Positions 1 through 8,192 of a DNA stretch of 64,000 bases are shown here, piece after piece. The notes beneath the pieces are model-generated. The model ran no database searches. It saw only the letters and a list, made by a program, of their open reading frames with translations, and was not told the DNA's origin. The stretch lies in the NCBI GenBank assembly GCA_031395485.1, contig JANNUS010000010.1, positions 414,226 to 478,225 of the forward strand, in the 5' to 3' direction. Every line of letters starts with the position of its first letter. Within the stretch, counting starts at the first letter, position 1. The DNA is from UBA2336 sp031395485. GTDB lineage: Bacteria > Bacteroidota > Bacteroidia > Cytophagales > Cyclobacteriaceae. A program made the position numbers and the translations under genes.

Positions 1-78
1 ATACGTAAAGGATTGAGGAAGATTCTCAATAACCTGTTCGGCATAAGACCTTGATTTTCGAATCAATTCAGTTTCCAT
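1..78 (-). CDS. N-terminus of a probable HD-domain protein (runs off the window)
   Basis: The first 26 codons of a minus-strand gene are visible, from an ATG at 78 to the window edge. They read METELIRKSRSYAEQVIENL, then PQSFTY. This pattern, a helix ending in (E)xLPxxxxY, is how small Bacteroidota HD-domain phosphohydrolases begin, where HN/HT metal-binding residues follow immediately. The HD assignment is inference because the catalytic residues lie outside the window. It lies downstream of, and in the same direction as, the two cyclase genes, separated by about 230 bases, so a role in the same nucleotide-signalling module is possible. Confidence 0.4.
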   Translation of the reverse strand, partial: METELIRKSRSYAEQVIENLPQSFTY

Positions 79-309
79 TGACTTTAAGTAGAAATTAAGA
101 ACCTAATAATATTTTTTACTGCATTTAGTTTCAAGGGACAATCCATTTCATAATAATGCACCCCGGCCACCTTCATCAAGAAACATGACTACTGAAAAAT
201 TCATTCCAATTGTTTCAAGATAATAGAATTATCTAGTTCGCTATACTCTTGTAATGTAACTGAATACATTCAACAAAAATTTGAAGCTTCTATCCTTGAC
301 GAGGATTCC
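79..309. other. Intergenic region between cyclase gene and HD-like gene
   Basis: These 231 bases are AT-rich, with stops in all frames over any useful length. I see no tRNA, convincing terminator hairpin or clear TAnnTTTG element in the direction of the left-hand gene. It probably holds the end of the cyclase transcript and the leader of the truncated gene. Confidence 0.4.
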
Positions 310-1371
310 TTAATATGATACTTGAACAGGTTTGGCCGTAAACAATTTAATGGATACTGCCATATCTTCCTTTAGCGTTGCACAGTAAGTAAATTGAACC
401 CCCCCTGATTCTTTGAATGGAATAGCCAAATACTCGCTGATAAGCAGGTTCTGATTTTGTTGTTTGCCCACTTTTTCAATAGCAACGATTCGTTGCATAA
501 TATCACCATAAAATACAATTTGTTGCTTATCCAAACCGATTTCTGCAGCTAGCACTTCGCCCATATCCAGCGCTCCACGAAATTTAGGTATAATCGTGAA
601 ATTGTGCTTGTAAAAATTCCTTTGTTGTTCAATTAACTCTTGTGCTTTAAAAAAACATTGTATGGCATTGCCATTCTTTATACCATCGGATAACAACCAG
701 CTTATCATCACCTGGTCACCAACATAACGGTAAATTCGCCCTTTACAAGCTGTAATGCTATAGGTTAAGTCGTAGAAGTATTGTTTTAAAAACTCATGAT
801 ATTTAAGATCACCTAACTGTTCAGCAATACTGGTGGAGTTTTGAAGATCAATAGCCAGAAAAATTCTATGCTCTTTTTTTGGTCTGTGGTATTTCCCGAT
901 TATGTAGTTAAAGAGTACACCAGGACCCATTTTACGAGAAATTTGGCGAGTGGTTATAACTATAATAATAGCCGTGAATGTATAGGAAGCAATCACTGGC
1001 CCTTCTCCAATTATGAAAAACCAAAAATCATCGCCACGCAAATAGGTTAGTATTGAGACATGTTTTTCTAAGCTTCTTGTAATCAGGACCACAAATAGGA
1101 TAATCAGTATAAACGTTACCGTATAGCAGAATACTTTACTAACGAGTATGAATGTAAAGGAGTAGATTTTTTTTGGGAGGAAGAACACATGCAATTCAAA
1201 AAGAATAATGGCTACCCCGCCCAAAATGCCGACTAGAAATCCGTTCAATCGTCCAACCCAATCTTCAAGACTGTCTGCAGCAAGGGGATAAGCCAATCCT
1301 ACTATAATGGAGGTAAACAGTATAGTCAATGCTGACCGTTTTTGCTGAGCGATATGCTTATATAAAGTCAT
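310..1371 (-). CDS. Membrane class III nucleotidyl cyclase, metal-site half (lacks transition-state Asn/Arg)
   Basis: A 353-residue protein with about four membrane helices (roughly 14-32, 43-65, 72-97, 120-141) followed by a cytoplasmic class III adenylate/guanylate cyclase domain (about 165-345). The two metal-binding aspartates are present: D175 in FLAIDLQNST and D219 in YRYVGDQ. The Asn and Arg that stabilise the transition state, normally in a GDxxNxxxR motif, are replaced: the sequence reads GDIMQRIVAI, giving Q293 and A297. The gene starts inside the end of the upstream cyclase gene (14-base overlap), so the two are co-translated. A homodimer should be inactive or weak; pairing with the neighbour would rebuild one complete site. 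The nucleotide product is not determined by what I can see. Confidence 0.85.
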   Translation of the reverse strand: MTLYKHIAQQKRSALTILFTSIIVGLAYPLAADSLEDWVGRLNGFLVGILGGVAIILFELHVFFLPKKIYSFTFILVSKVFCYTVTFILIILFVVLITRSLEKHVSILTYLRGDDFWFFIIGEGPVIASYTFTAIIIVITTRQISRKMGPGVLFNYIIGKYHRPKKEHRIFLAIDLQNSTSIAEQLGDLKYHEFLKQYFYDLTYSITACKGRIYRYVGDQVMISWLLSDGIKNGNAIQCFFKAQELIEQQRNFYKHNFTIIPKFRGALDMGEVLAAEIGLDKQQIVFYGDIMQRIVAIEKVGKQQNQNLLISEYLAIPFKESGGVQFTYCATLKEDMAVSIKLFTAKPVQVSY

Positions 1372-2419
1372 GCGTCATAGAAAAAAGTGATGTGGCCTGT
1401 TGTTTACCACGCAATTCAATTTGTCCGATGGAAGTTGTGGTAACGTATTCTGATTTTTTTATTCTTTCAAAAATGTAATTTGAAATAACAAAAGCCATGT
1501 CCTTTTCTCTGGCTACATTTGCAATACGTGCTGTTGTGTTGAGTACATCACCGTGAAAAACGATTTCCGTTTTCAACTCACCAATTTCAGCCTGGACAAC
1601 CGTTCCACCATGGGCTCCCAAAAATAAATTAGGGACAAGATTATACATCTTTTCAAAATGAGCTTTGTCTCTCTTCATAACTAGTAAAACTTCTCCATAA
1701 AAATTGATGAGAAAATTTCCCCAGTCTTTTTGGGTGCCTTTCCAGTAAACTATGATCTGGTCATCAACATACTCATAAACATACCCCTTGTTGTGCATGA
1801 CGGCTACAGATATTTCGCTAAAAATTTCGTTGATGAAATTGTGGTATGCTTCGATTCGACTATTTTTCAGCACCTGATTTGCATTGGTTATTTGAAGAAA
1901 AACAAAGATTCGTTCTTTCAGTTTGGGTTTGTGGTAAGCACCTAAGAAAAAATTAATAAGCGTACCCCTTCCTATTTTAAAGCTTATTAATCTTGTGAAG
2001 TTAACAACTACTGAAATAATTAGCGTAAAAATAATTGCGGTTTTAAAATTACCATCAATAATGTAATTCTGAGATTCTTGACTTACTAAAGCTTCAAAAA
2101 ATAGCTGATGATGACGAATAGATCGGTTTAGGGTTACAACTAATAAAATGATAATGATGATACTAACTGTGTAAATTATTACTCGAAAAGACAGCATCAG
2201 AATAAAGGAATTTCTTCGAAACCGTGGTTGGAACATATAAATTTCAAATGTGCCAATCATGAGTCCCAGCAGGAGCCCAATAAAAGTGCCATTAACGAAG
2301 GGATACATTTTAGAAAAACCATTCACTATTGAGATATAGATCAATCCCAGAAGTATTCCTGTCAACCCATATAGCGATATCTGTTTTAGATTAAATTTAT
2401 GTATGCTGGTATTGACCAT
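1358..2419 (-). CDS. Membrane class III nucleotidyl cyclase, transition-state half (lacks first metal Asp)
   Basis: A paralogue of the next gene, exactly the same length (353 residues) and layout: about four membrane helices then a class III cyclase domain. Aligned with its partner, the first metal aspartate is lost (Q176 in FVFLQITNAN), while the second (D220, in YVDDQ) remains. The transition-state residues are intact in GDVLNTTAR (N294, R298). The base-specifying positions are E216 and V287; Glu is the guanylate-cyclase residue there, Val is not typical of either class. The gene is transcribed first and overlaps its partner by 14 bases. The residue loss is complementary to that of the partner, as in the C1/C2 halves of animal adenylate cyclases. 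Heterodimer formation is inference. Confidence 0.85.
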   Translation of the reverse strand: MVNTSIHKFNLKQISLYGLTGILLGLIYISIVNGFSKMYPFVNGTFIGLLLGLMIGTFEIYMFQPRFRRNSFILMLSFRVIIYTVSIIIIILLVVTLNRSIRHHQLFFEALVSQESQNYIIDGNFKTAIIFTLIISVVVNFTRLISFKIGRGTLINFFLGAYHKPKLKERIFVFLQITNANQVLKNSRIEAYHNFINEIFSEISVAVMHNKGYVYEYVDDQIIVYWKGTQKDWGNFLINFYGEVLLVMKRDKAHFEKMYNLVPNLFLGAHGGTVVQAEIGELKTEIVFHGDVLNTTARIANVAREKDMAFVISNYIFERIKKSEYVTTTSIGQIELRGKQQATSLFSMTHDFI

Positions 2420-2449
2420 GGTATGAATTAAATTCTCTATCTACACTAA

Positions 2450-2457
2450 TATCTTTG
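2450..2457 (+). promoter_or_regulatory. Possible -7 promoter element for the phosphoesterase gene
   Basis: TATCTTTG matches the Bacteroidota -7 consensus TAnnTTTG and lies in the divergent intergenic region, about 140 bases before the preferred ATG at 2597. No clear -33 TTG sits 19-21 bases upstream. By chance an octamer like this occurs about once every two kilobases per strand here, so this is a weak call. Confidence 0.3.
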
Positions 2458-2596
2458 TTGATGCCGTATGTTTAAAGTTAGTGCTTTTAGATCATGACTG
2501 TGATAAAAATGTTTATATTCCTTAGTGGTATGATCAAGGCTTTCTTCTTTATAAGACCACAGGAGCAAAATAGGGGTGTATTTGACTTTCTTATAT

Positions 2597-5500
2597 ATGG
2601 CAAAAGTTATTGTTCTGCTTTTCTTAATTTTTTGCTCGTTTTACGTTATCGCTCAACCAAATAGAGACGTTCGCTTTCGGTTATATTTCATTGGCGATGC
2701 CGGAGAGCTTGCGGTTCGGGATGCACCTTACAAAAAATTTCTTCAGCAGCAATTAAACAATGACACAGTACTCTCTGCCGTTGTTTTTCTGGGTGATAAT
2801 ATTTATCCAAAAGGAATGCCCGATGAAAGAAATCGCCAGCGAAAAAATGCAGAAAATATTTTGTCTGAACAGTTAGATCTTACCAGCGGCTATAGCGGCA
2901 ATATTTTTTTTGTACCCGGTAATCATGACTGGAAAAACGGTGGCGTAAAAGGGCTGGAATATGTTAAGAATCAGCAAGCGTGGGTGGATTCTTTAAAAAG
3001 AAGTAACATAAAAGTATTGCCGAGTAATGGATGCCCCGGTCCTGTGGAAGTTCCGCTGCAAGAAAATCTTGTTCTGGTAATCATTGATACTCAATGGTGG
3101 CTTCATCCTTGGAATAAACCTGCTGGAGAAACGAGTATATGCGATTGTAAAACTCCAGCCGATGTCATTGTGCAGCTTGATGATATACTGAGAAGGAACC
3201 AAAACAAACGTGTGGTTGTGGCCGGCCACCATCCTCTTGTAACGTATGGAGAGCACGGTGGCGTGTACTCAATAAAAGACCATGTTTTTCCGTTGACTGA
3301 TCTAAATGGGAATCTTTATATACCCTTACCGATTGTAGGGTCCATCTATCCGCTCTATCGGAAAATTTTTGGGAGCACGCAGGACATGGCTCACCCACGG
3401 TATAAACAGTTTAGCAACGGGTTGATAAAGATACTCGAACAGTATCCGGGAGTTATTTATGCTGCGGGCCACGATCACTCCTTGCAGTACAGTGTGAAGG
3501 ACAGTATCCATTATGTAGTGAGCGGTGCCGGGTCAAAAACTTCTTATGTAAAAAAGAAAGGGTATGCTCAATATGTTGCATCAGAAATGGGGTATGCAAG
3601 ACTTTCGTTGACTCATGCCGGAAACACAAATATTGAATATGTAGCAGGTAACCAAATTTCATTTAAAAAGGACATCGGTATTATCCCTGTGGTTAAAATG
3701 GATTCAAGTGCACAGATACTATTGACAAAGGGAACCAAGGAGGTACAAGCAAGCACGAAGTATCATGCTGGCCGATCACGCATGAAATGGCTAGGTGAGA
3801 ATTACCGTGCCGAATGGGAGCAGAAAATTGATGTACCTGTTTTTGATATTGGAAAAGAGCGGGGTGGATTAAAAATCTTGCAACGCGGTGGTGGAAATCA
3901 AACGCTTTCATTGCGGTTGGAGGATTCGGTAGGGCGTGAGTATACTTTGCGTTCGATCGAAAAATTTCCAGAGCGAGCCTTGCCCGAACCACTTCGGAAT
4001 ACATTTGCAAAAGATTTTGTCCAGGATCAGACTTCTGCGTCCAATCCCTATGCAGCATTGGTGGTTCCATATTTAGCAAAACCAGCCGGCATCTACCACA
4101 CCAATCCAAAAGTAGTTTTTGTACCAGATGATCCGCGATATGGAGTATATCAGAAAGATTTCTCTAACCAGCTGATGCTTTTCGAAGAGCGTGCGGGGGG
4201 AAGTGGGAAAGATCTCGAGTTTTTTGGTAACGCTGAAAAGATGGTCAACACCACTAATCTGTTGGAACAATTGACGAAAGACAACGACAATGTTGTTGAT
4301 CAGGAATTTTTCCTTCGATCCAGACTATTTGATATGTGGATTGGCGACTGGGACAGGCATGACGATCAATGGCGGTGGGCCGAGTTCGATTCAAAAAAGG
4401 GGAAGACATATAGACCAATTCCACGCGACAGGGATCAGGCTTTTTTTATCAACCAAGGAAGAATTCCAAAGTTCCTGAGCAAGCCCTTTCTCTTATTTCA
4501 ATTTGAAGGGTTCAACAAAGAAATTAGGAGCCCATCCGGCTTAATGTTCAGCGGCCGGTTTATCGATAGGAAGTTTTTAACAAACCTTAGTAGGGAGCAA
4601 TGGATTGCAGTAGCCGATGATCTTTCTGCTCACTTAACGGATGAAGCAATTGATTCAGCAATAAAGCAATGGCCGGAAGAGATATTTAAACTTCATGGAC
4701 AGGAAATCATTGAAAAATTGAAAGCGCGCAGAGCAACGTTGCAGCGTGATGCGCTAAAGCATTATCTCTTCCTGGCGCGTGAGGTGAGCCTCGCAGGCTC
4801 TGATAAACGTGAGATTTTTGAGGTCGAGCGTTTGGAGAATGGGAATGTTAAAGTCAGTATGTTCAAGCTGAATAAGGAAAATGAAAAAGGAAAGGTGATT
4901 TTCGAGCGTGAATTTATTGAAAGCGAAACGAGAGAGGTGAAATTATATGGGTTGGGTGGTGACGATCAGTTCATAATTACAGGAAAGAAAAGTAAAATGA
5001 AAATCAGGATCATTGGCGGAAACGGAAACGATCGGGTTGATGTGAAACGAGACAAAGGTGTAATTCTATATGACGTAAAGAATGAAATAACGCTTTCTCG
5101 AGATGCAAGCATAAAAGACAGAACCTCAGATGAACCCCACGTAAACGAGTATAACTGGAAAGATTTTAAGTATGACCGCAAAGCTCCTCTCGTGTTTGGT
5201 GCTTACAATGTGGATGACGGAGTTTTTTTAGGGGCTGGATATGTTGCACTCAATCAAGGATTTCGAAAAACTCCTTTTAAGTCACGGCATATCATGCTGG
5301 GAAGTTATGCCATCAATACCAGCTCATTCAACTTAAAATACGAAGGGAAATTTACCGGGGTGATTGGCAAGTGGGATGTGGAGATAGGCGCTGATATTAA
5401 GTCACCAAACTATGTAAATAACTTTTTTGGTTGGGGTAATGAATCTCAGTTCAATAAAAATATTAATGATGAGCCCGGCATTGAAGTGCATGATCCCATT

Positions 5501-6277
5501 GATTACTATCGGGTTCGATTTAAAGAGGTAGTAGTTGAAACCAAGATAGCCCGCAAATTTGGTCCGGGAGGTTTTGTAAAAATTGGACCTTCGTTTCAGT
5601 GGATTGAAATCGAAGATACAAAGGGAAAGGATCGATATATAGATGACTATGCTTCGACTGTCAGCAGACCGTTAATTGAGGATAGTAAAAACTATGGCGG
5701 AGTTACCTATTCGTGGGGCTTCGATAAGCGCAATAACCCAACACTCACTACACGCGGAATTTATTTTGAACAGACTTCCAGGCTTATGAAGGGTATCTCT
5801 TCGCCTGACTTCACATCCAACCATGCGACACTTTCCTTGTATCAATCGTTTAAGTTTCCTGCCGTGGTAACATTTGCATTACGCGCAGGTGGAGGTTTTA
5901 ACACAGGTTTGTATGAATTCTATCAGGCACAGGTATTGGATGGGAAAACAGAAATACGCGGGTTTAGGAAGACCCGTTTTTACGGAGATCGAAAAGTGTA
6001 TTTTAATAATGAAGTAAGGATAAAATTAGGAAGTATTCAATCGTATCTGTTTCCTGCATACTTCGGAATCCACGGTTTTTATGATCTTGGTAGAGTGTGG
6101 TATGAAGATGAAACCGGAGTTGATCCGACTATATCTTCGGGCAAGTCTTCAAAATGGCATAAGGGTTTTGGTGGGGGCTTGTGGTTTACCCCTTTTAACC
6201 TGGCAGTGGTTACTACCGAAGTTGGCCATTCAACAGAAGGAACGCTATTTTATTTGCGATTGGGATTTTTATTCTAA
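2597..6277 (+). CDS. Secreted metallophosphoesterase fused to kinase-like segment and outer-membrane beta-barrel
   Basis: I prefer the ATG at 2597 (1226 residues) because MAKVIVLLFLIFCSFYVIAQ is a clean signal peptide; a GTG at 2576 would add seven residues. Residues 25-300 are a calcineurin-like phosphoesterase with the full metal set: D34 in GDAGE, D67-N68 in GDNIYP, N109-H110-D111 in GNHDW, H211-H212 in AGHHP and H292-D293-H294 in GHDH. A middle region (about 400-750) contains GDWDRHDDQW (D584-H588) and IPRDRDQ (D611-D613), resembling the catalytic and metal motifs of HipA/PI4K/Fam20-like kinase folds. Residues from about 830 to the end look like a BamA/D15-type beta-barrel with terminal phenylalanine. 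It therefore probably sits in the outer membrane with the enzyme parts facing out of it. Substrate unknown. Confidence 0.8.
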   Translation: MAKVIVLLFLIFCSFYVIAQPNRDVRFRLYFIGDAGELAVRDAPYKKFLQQQLNNDTVLSAVVFLGDNIYPKGMPDERNRQRKNAENILSEQLDLTSGYSGNIFFVPGNHDWKNGGVKGLEYVKNQQAWVDSLKRSNIKVLPSNGCPGPVEVPLQENLVLVIIDTQWWLHPWNKPAGETSICDCKTPADVIVQLDDILRRNQNKRVVVAGHHPLVTYGEHGGVYSIKDHVFPLTDLNGNLYIPLPIVGSIYPLYRKIFGSTQDMAHPRYKQFSNGLIKILEQYPGVIYAAGHDHSLQYSVKDSIHYVVSGAGSKTSYVKKKGYAQYVASEMGYARLSLTHAGNTNIEYVAGNQISFKKDIGIIPVVKMDSSAQILLTKGTKEVQASTKYHAGRSRMKWLGENYRAEWEQKIDVPVFDIGKERGGLKILQRGGGNQTLSLRLEDSVGREYTLRSIEKFPERALPEPLRNTFAKDFVQDQTSASNPYAALVVPYLAKPAGIYHTNPKVVFVPDDPRYGVYQKDFSNQLMLFEERAGGSGKDLEFFGNAEKMVNTTNLLEQLTKDNDNVVDQEFFLRSRLFDMWIGDWDRHDDQWRWAEFDSKKGKTYRPIPRDRDQAFFINQGRIPKFLSKPFLLFQFEGFNKEIRSPSGLMFSGRFIDRKFLTNLSREQWIAVADDLSAHLTDEAIDSAIKQWPEEIFKLHGQEIIEKLKARRATLQRDALKHYLFLAREVSLAGSDKREIFEVERLENGNVKVSMFKLNKENEKGKVIFEREFIESETREVKLYGLGGDDQFIITGKKSKMKIRIIGGNGNDRVDVKRDKGVILYDVKNEITLSRDASIKDRTSDEPHVNEYNWKDFKYDRKAPLVFGAYNVDDGVFLGAGYVALNQGFRKTPFKSRHIMLGSYAINTSSFNLKYEGKFTGVIGKWDVEIGADIKSPNYVNNFFGWGNESQFNKNINDEPGIEVHDPIDYYRVRFKEVVVETKIARKFGPGGFVKIGPSFQWIEIEDTKGKDRYIDDYASTVSRPLIEDSKNYGGVTYSWGFDKRNNPTLTTRGIYFEQTSRLMKGISSPDFTSNHATLSLYQSFKFPAVVTFALRAGGGFNTGLYEFYQAQVLDGKTEIRGFRKTRFYGDRKVYFNNEVRIKLGSIQSYLFPAYFGIHGFYDLGRVWYEDETGVDPTISSGKSSKWHKGFGGGLWFTPFNLAVVTTEVGHSTEGTLFYLRLGFLF

Positions 6278-6428
6278 TAAAATTATCACCAACAAATCGC
6301 ACGGCCACAATAACCAAGAATCAATTTGTGTTGTTTGTTGTTGGTAGCATTCTCAACTTCGCTTACCCTAAGACTTTTCAATCCACTTTTTGCAGAAAAT
6401 TTCCTACTGAAATTTTAGTATAAGAACG

Positions 6429-6436
6429 TATATTTG
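6429..6436 (+). promoter_or_regulatory. Probable -7 promoter element for the glycosyltransferase-sigma-rsmG run
   Basis: TATATTTG matches TAnnTTTG. It ends 18 bases before the TTG start at 6455, giving a leader of roughly ten bases, a spacing that recurs in this window. No obvious -33 TTG is placed correctly. Confidence 0.45.
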
Positions 6437-6454
6437 TAGGTTAATTTTTAGCTC

Positions 6455-7555
6455 TTGCAGATACTATTCATTGTTTTCCTGATCGCCACAGGAATTCAAC
6501 TCATTTATTTTTCAGCTTTTTTAATAGCTTTTTTAAAAAGGAAGCCGGTCTTTACCACGGAGCCTGAACCTGTTTCAATCATTGTGTGTGCCCACGATGA
6601 AGAACAAAATCTAAAAGAGCTTATTCCGCTGCTCTTGCGTCAGCAACATTCAGTTTTTGAAATTATTGTTGTGAACGATCGGTCTAATGATGGCACCTAC
6701 GATTTTTTACTCGATGAAACGAAGAAACACGAACGTTTAAGAATGGTACATGTAGCCACTGTACCCGATCACATCAATGGAAAGAAGTACGGTATTACCC
6801 TCGGTATTAAAGCCGCTCAGTATGATTGGATCGTATTAACCGATGCCGATTGCCGTCCGCATTCTGATTTATGGATTCAGGAGATCAGCAAAAAATGTTC
6901 TGTCGATAAAGAGATTGTGCTGGGGTATTCTCCGTATCAAAAGGAAAATGGATTCCTTAATTTATTTATTCGTTTCGAAACACTTTTCACGGCAATGCAA
7001 TATGTGGCCTATGCCATACTCGGAAACCCCTATATGGGTGTCGGTAGGAATCTGGCATATCGTAAGTCTCTGTTTCTAAATAATAAGGGCTTTAATGGTT
7101 TTTTGAGAGTCACCGGGGGTGATGATGATTTATTTATTAATCAGCATGCAAATTCAAAAAATACGGCTCTTTGTCTGGGTGAAGAATCACTCGTTTATTC
7201 CTTGCCAAAAAAGACGTACGGATCTTATTTCCATCAGAAGGTAAGACACTTGGCAGTCGGTAAAAAATACAAGTTTAAGCACCGTTTTCTCCTGGGCATT
7301 TTTTCGGTTTCGCATGGAATAACGTGGCTTACAGGAGTACCCTTACTATTTTTCTTTTCCGGGTTTTTATGGGTATTGGGGGCTTTGGTTTTGCGCTCAT
7401 TGCTTTTCACGATAACCACTCATCAGGCAGCCAAACGGTTTGGGCACAAATTTGAATCGTGGAGCGTTCCGTTTTTAGATTTTCTTTTTGTGATTTACTA
7501 TCTTTCAACGGCACCGGTAGCGTTAGTATCTAAAAAGATGAGATGGAAGAACTAG
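6455..7555 (+). CDS. Membrane glycosyltransferase, family 2
   Basis: A 366-residue GT-A glycosyltransferase. An N-terminal membrane helix (about 3-27) is followed by the nucleotide-sugar-binding domain with VSIIVCAHDEE, VVNDRSNDGT and the metal-binding LTDADCRP; GGDDDLF and KVRHLAVGKKY match the acceptor-side and QxxRW-like positions. Two or three C-terminal helices (about 280-360) anchor it. Start: an in-frame stop lies two codons upstream, so TTG at 6455 is the earliest possible start and fits the promoter octamer. Its end overlaps the sigma-factor gene by 13 bases. The sugar and acceptor cannot be told from sequence. Confidence 0.85.
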   Translation: MQILFIVFLIATGIQLIYFSAFLIAFLKRKPVFTTEPEPVSIIVCAHDEEQNLKELIPLLLRQQHSVFEIIVVNDRSNDGTYDFLLDETKKHERLRMVHVATVPDHINGKKYGITLGIKAAQYDWIVLTDADCRPHSDLWIQEISKKCSVDKEIVLGYSPYQKENGFLNLFIRFETLFTAMQYVAYAILGNPYMGVGRNLAYRKSLFLNNKGFNGFLRVTGGDDDLFINQHANSKNTALCLGEESLVYSLPKKTYGSYFHQKVRHLAVGKKYKFKHRFLLGIFSVSHGITWLTGVPLLFFFSGFLWVLGALVLRSLLFTITTHQAAKRFGHKFESWSVPFLDFLFVIYYLSTAPVALVSKKMRWKN

Positions 7556-8154
7556 AACGACAGTTTTCAAGTAAGGCACTGGAGGATTTTCGTCTGATTG
7601 ATGAGGCTGTTCAAAATAACGATGAAAAGGCCTATGCTCAACTGTTGCAACGATATAAGCGCCCTGTGTACCACATGATTCTAAAAATGGTACGCAATGT
7701 TGATGATGCCGAAGATTTAACGATTGAGTCATTTGCCAAAGCATTCAAGAGCCTGCATAAGTTTAAAAAGGATTTTACGTTTAGCACCTGGCTTTTCCGA
7801 ATCGCTACAAACAATACGATTGATCAAATCCGGAAGAAGAAGCTCAAGACGATGAGCATCGACAACAGTTTTACGGATGATAATGGTGACGGTATTTCCA
7901 TTGAGGTAGAAGATGAAAACCTTAATCCCCAAGAGGAGACTATTAAATCGCAAAAGGCAGAACTCATTCAAATTTTTGTCGATAAACTCCCGGCTAAATA
8001 CCAACGACTGGTTCGGTTACGGTACTTTAGTGAGTTGTCGTATGAAGAAATTGCAGTAGAATTGGGAGCCCCGCTAGGCACTGTAAAAGCTCAACTTCAC
8101 CGCGCCCGCGAACTTTTATATGAGCTGGTAAAAAATAAACGAGATCATATTTAG
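7543..8154 (+). CDS. RNA polymerase sigma factor, ECF-type sigma-70
   Basis: 203 residues with sigma region 2 (about 35-105: DAEDLTIESFAKAFKSLHKF, then FSTWLFRIATNNTIDQIRKK) and region 4 (about 145-195: LPAKYQRLVRLRYFSELSYE and a helix-turn-helix ending GTVKAQLHRARELL). A 35-residue acidic linker joins them. The ATG lies inside the end of the glycosyltransferase gene (13-base overlap), implying coupled expression. No anti-sigma factor gene is adjacent; the next gene is rsmG. Target promoters are unknown. Confidence 0.9.
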   Translation: MEELERQFSSKALEDFRLIDEAVQNNDEKAYAQLLQRYKRPVYHMILKMVRNVDDAEDLTIESFAKAFKSLHKFKKDFTFSTWLFRIATNNTIDQIRKKKLKTMSIDNSFTDDNGDGISIEVEDENLNPQEETIKSQKAELIQIFVDKLPAKYQRLVRLRYFSELSYEEIAVELGAPLGTVKAQLHRARELLYELVKNKRDHI

Positions 8155-8169
8155 TAATTTAATGATCTG

Positions 8170-8177
8170 TATTTTTG
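8170..8177 (+). promoter_or_regulatory. Possible internal -7 promoter element before rsmG
   Basis: TATTTTTG matches TAnnTTTG and overlaps a TTG triplet (8175) that could otherwise be read as the rsmG start. If used, transcription would begin near 8184, making the GTG at 8193 the start. Confidence 0.35.
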
Positions 8178-8192
8178 ATTTTAAATTGTAAA

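Noticed and set aside
3165..4270. Several minus-strand open frames under the phosphoesterase gene
   Set aside because: All lie antisense to a conserved coding region and show no signal, domain or start context.
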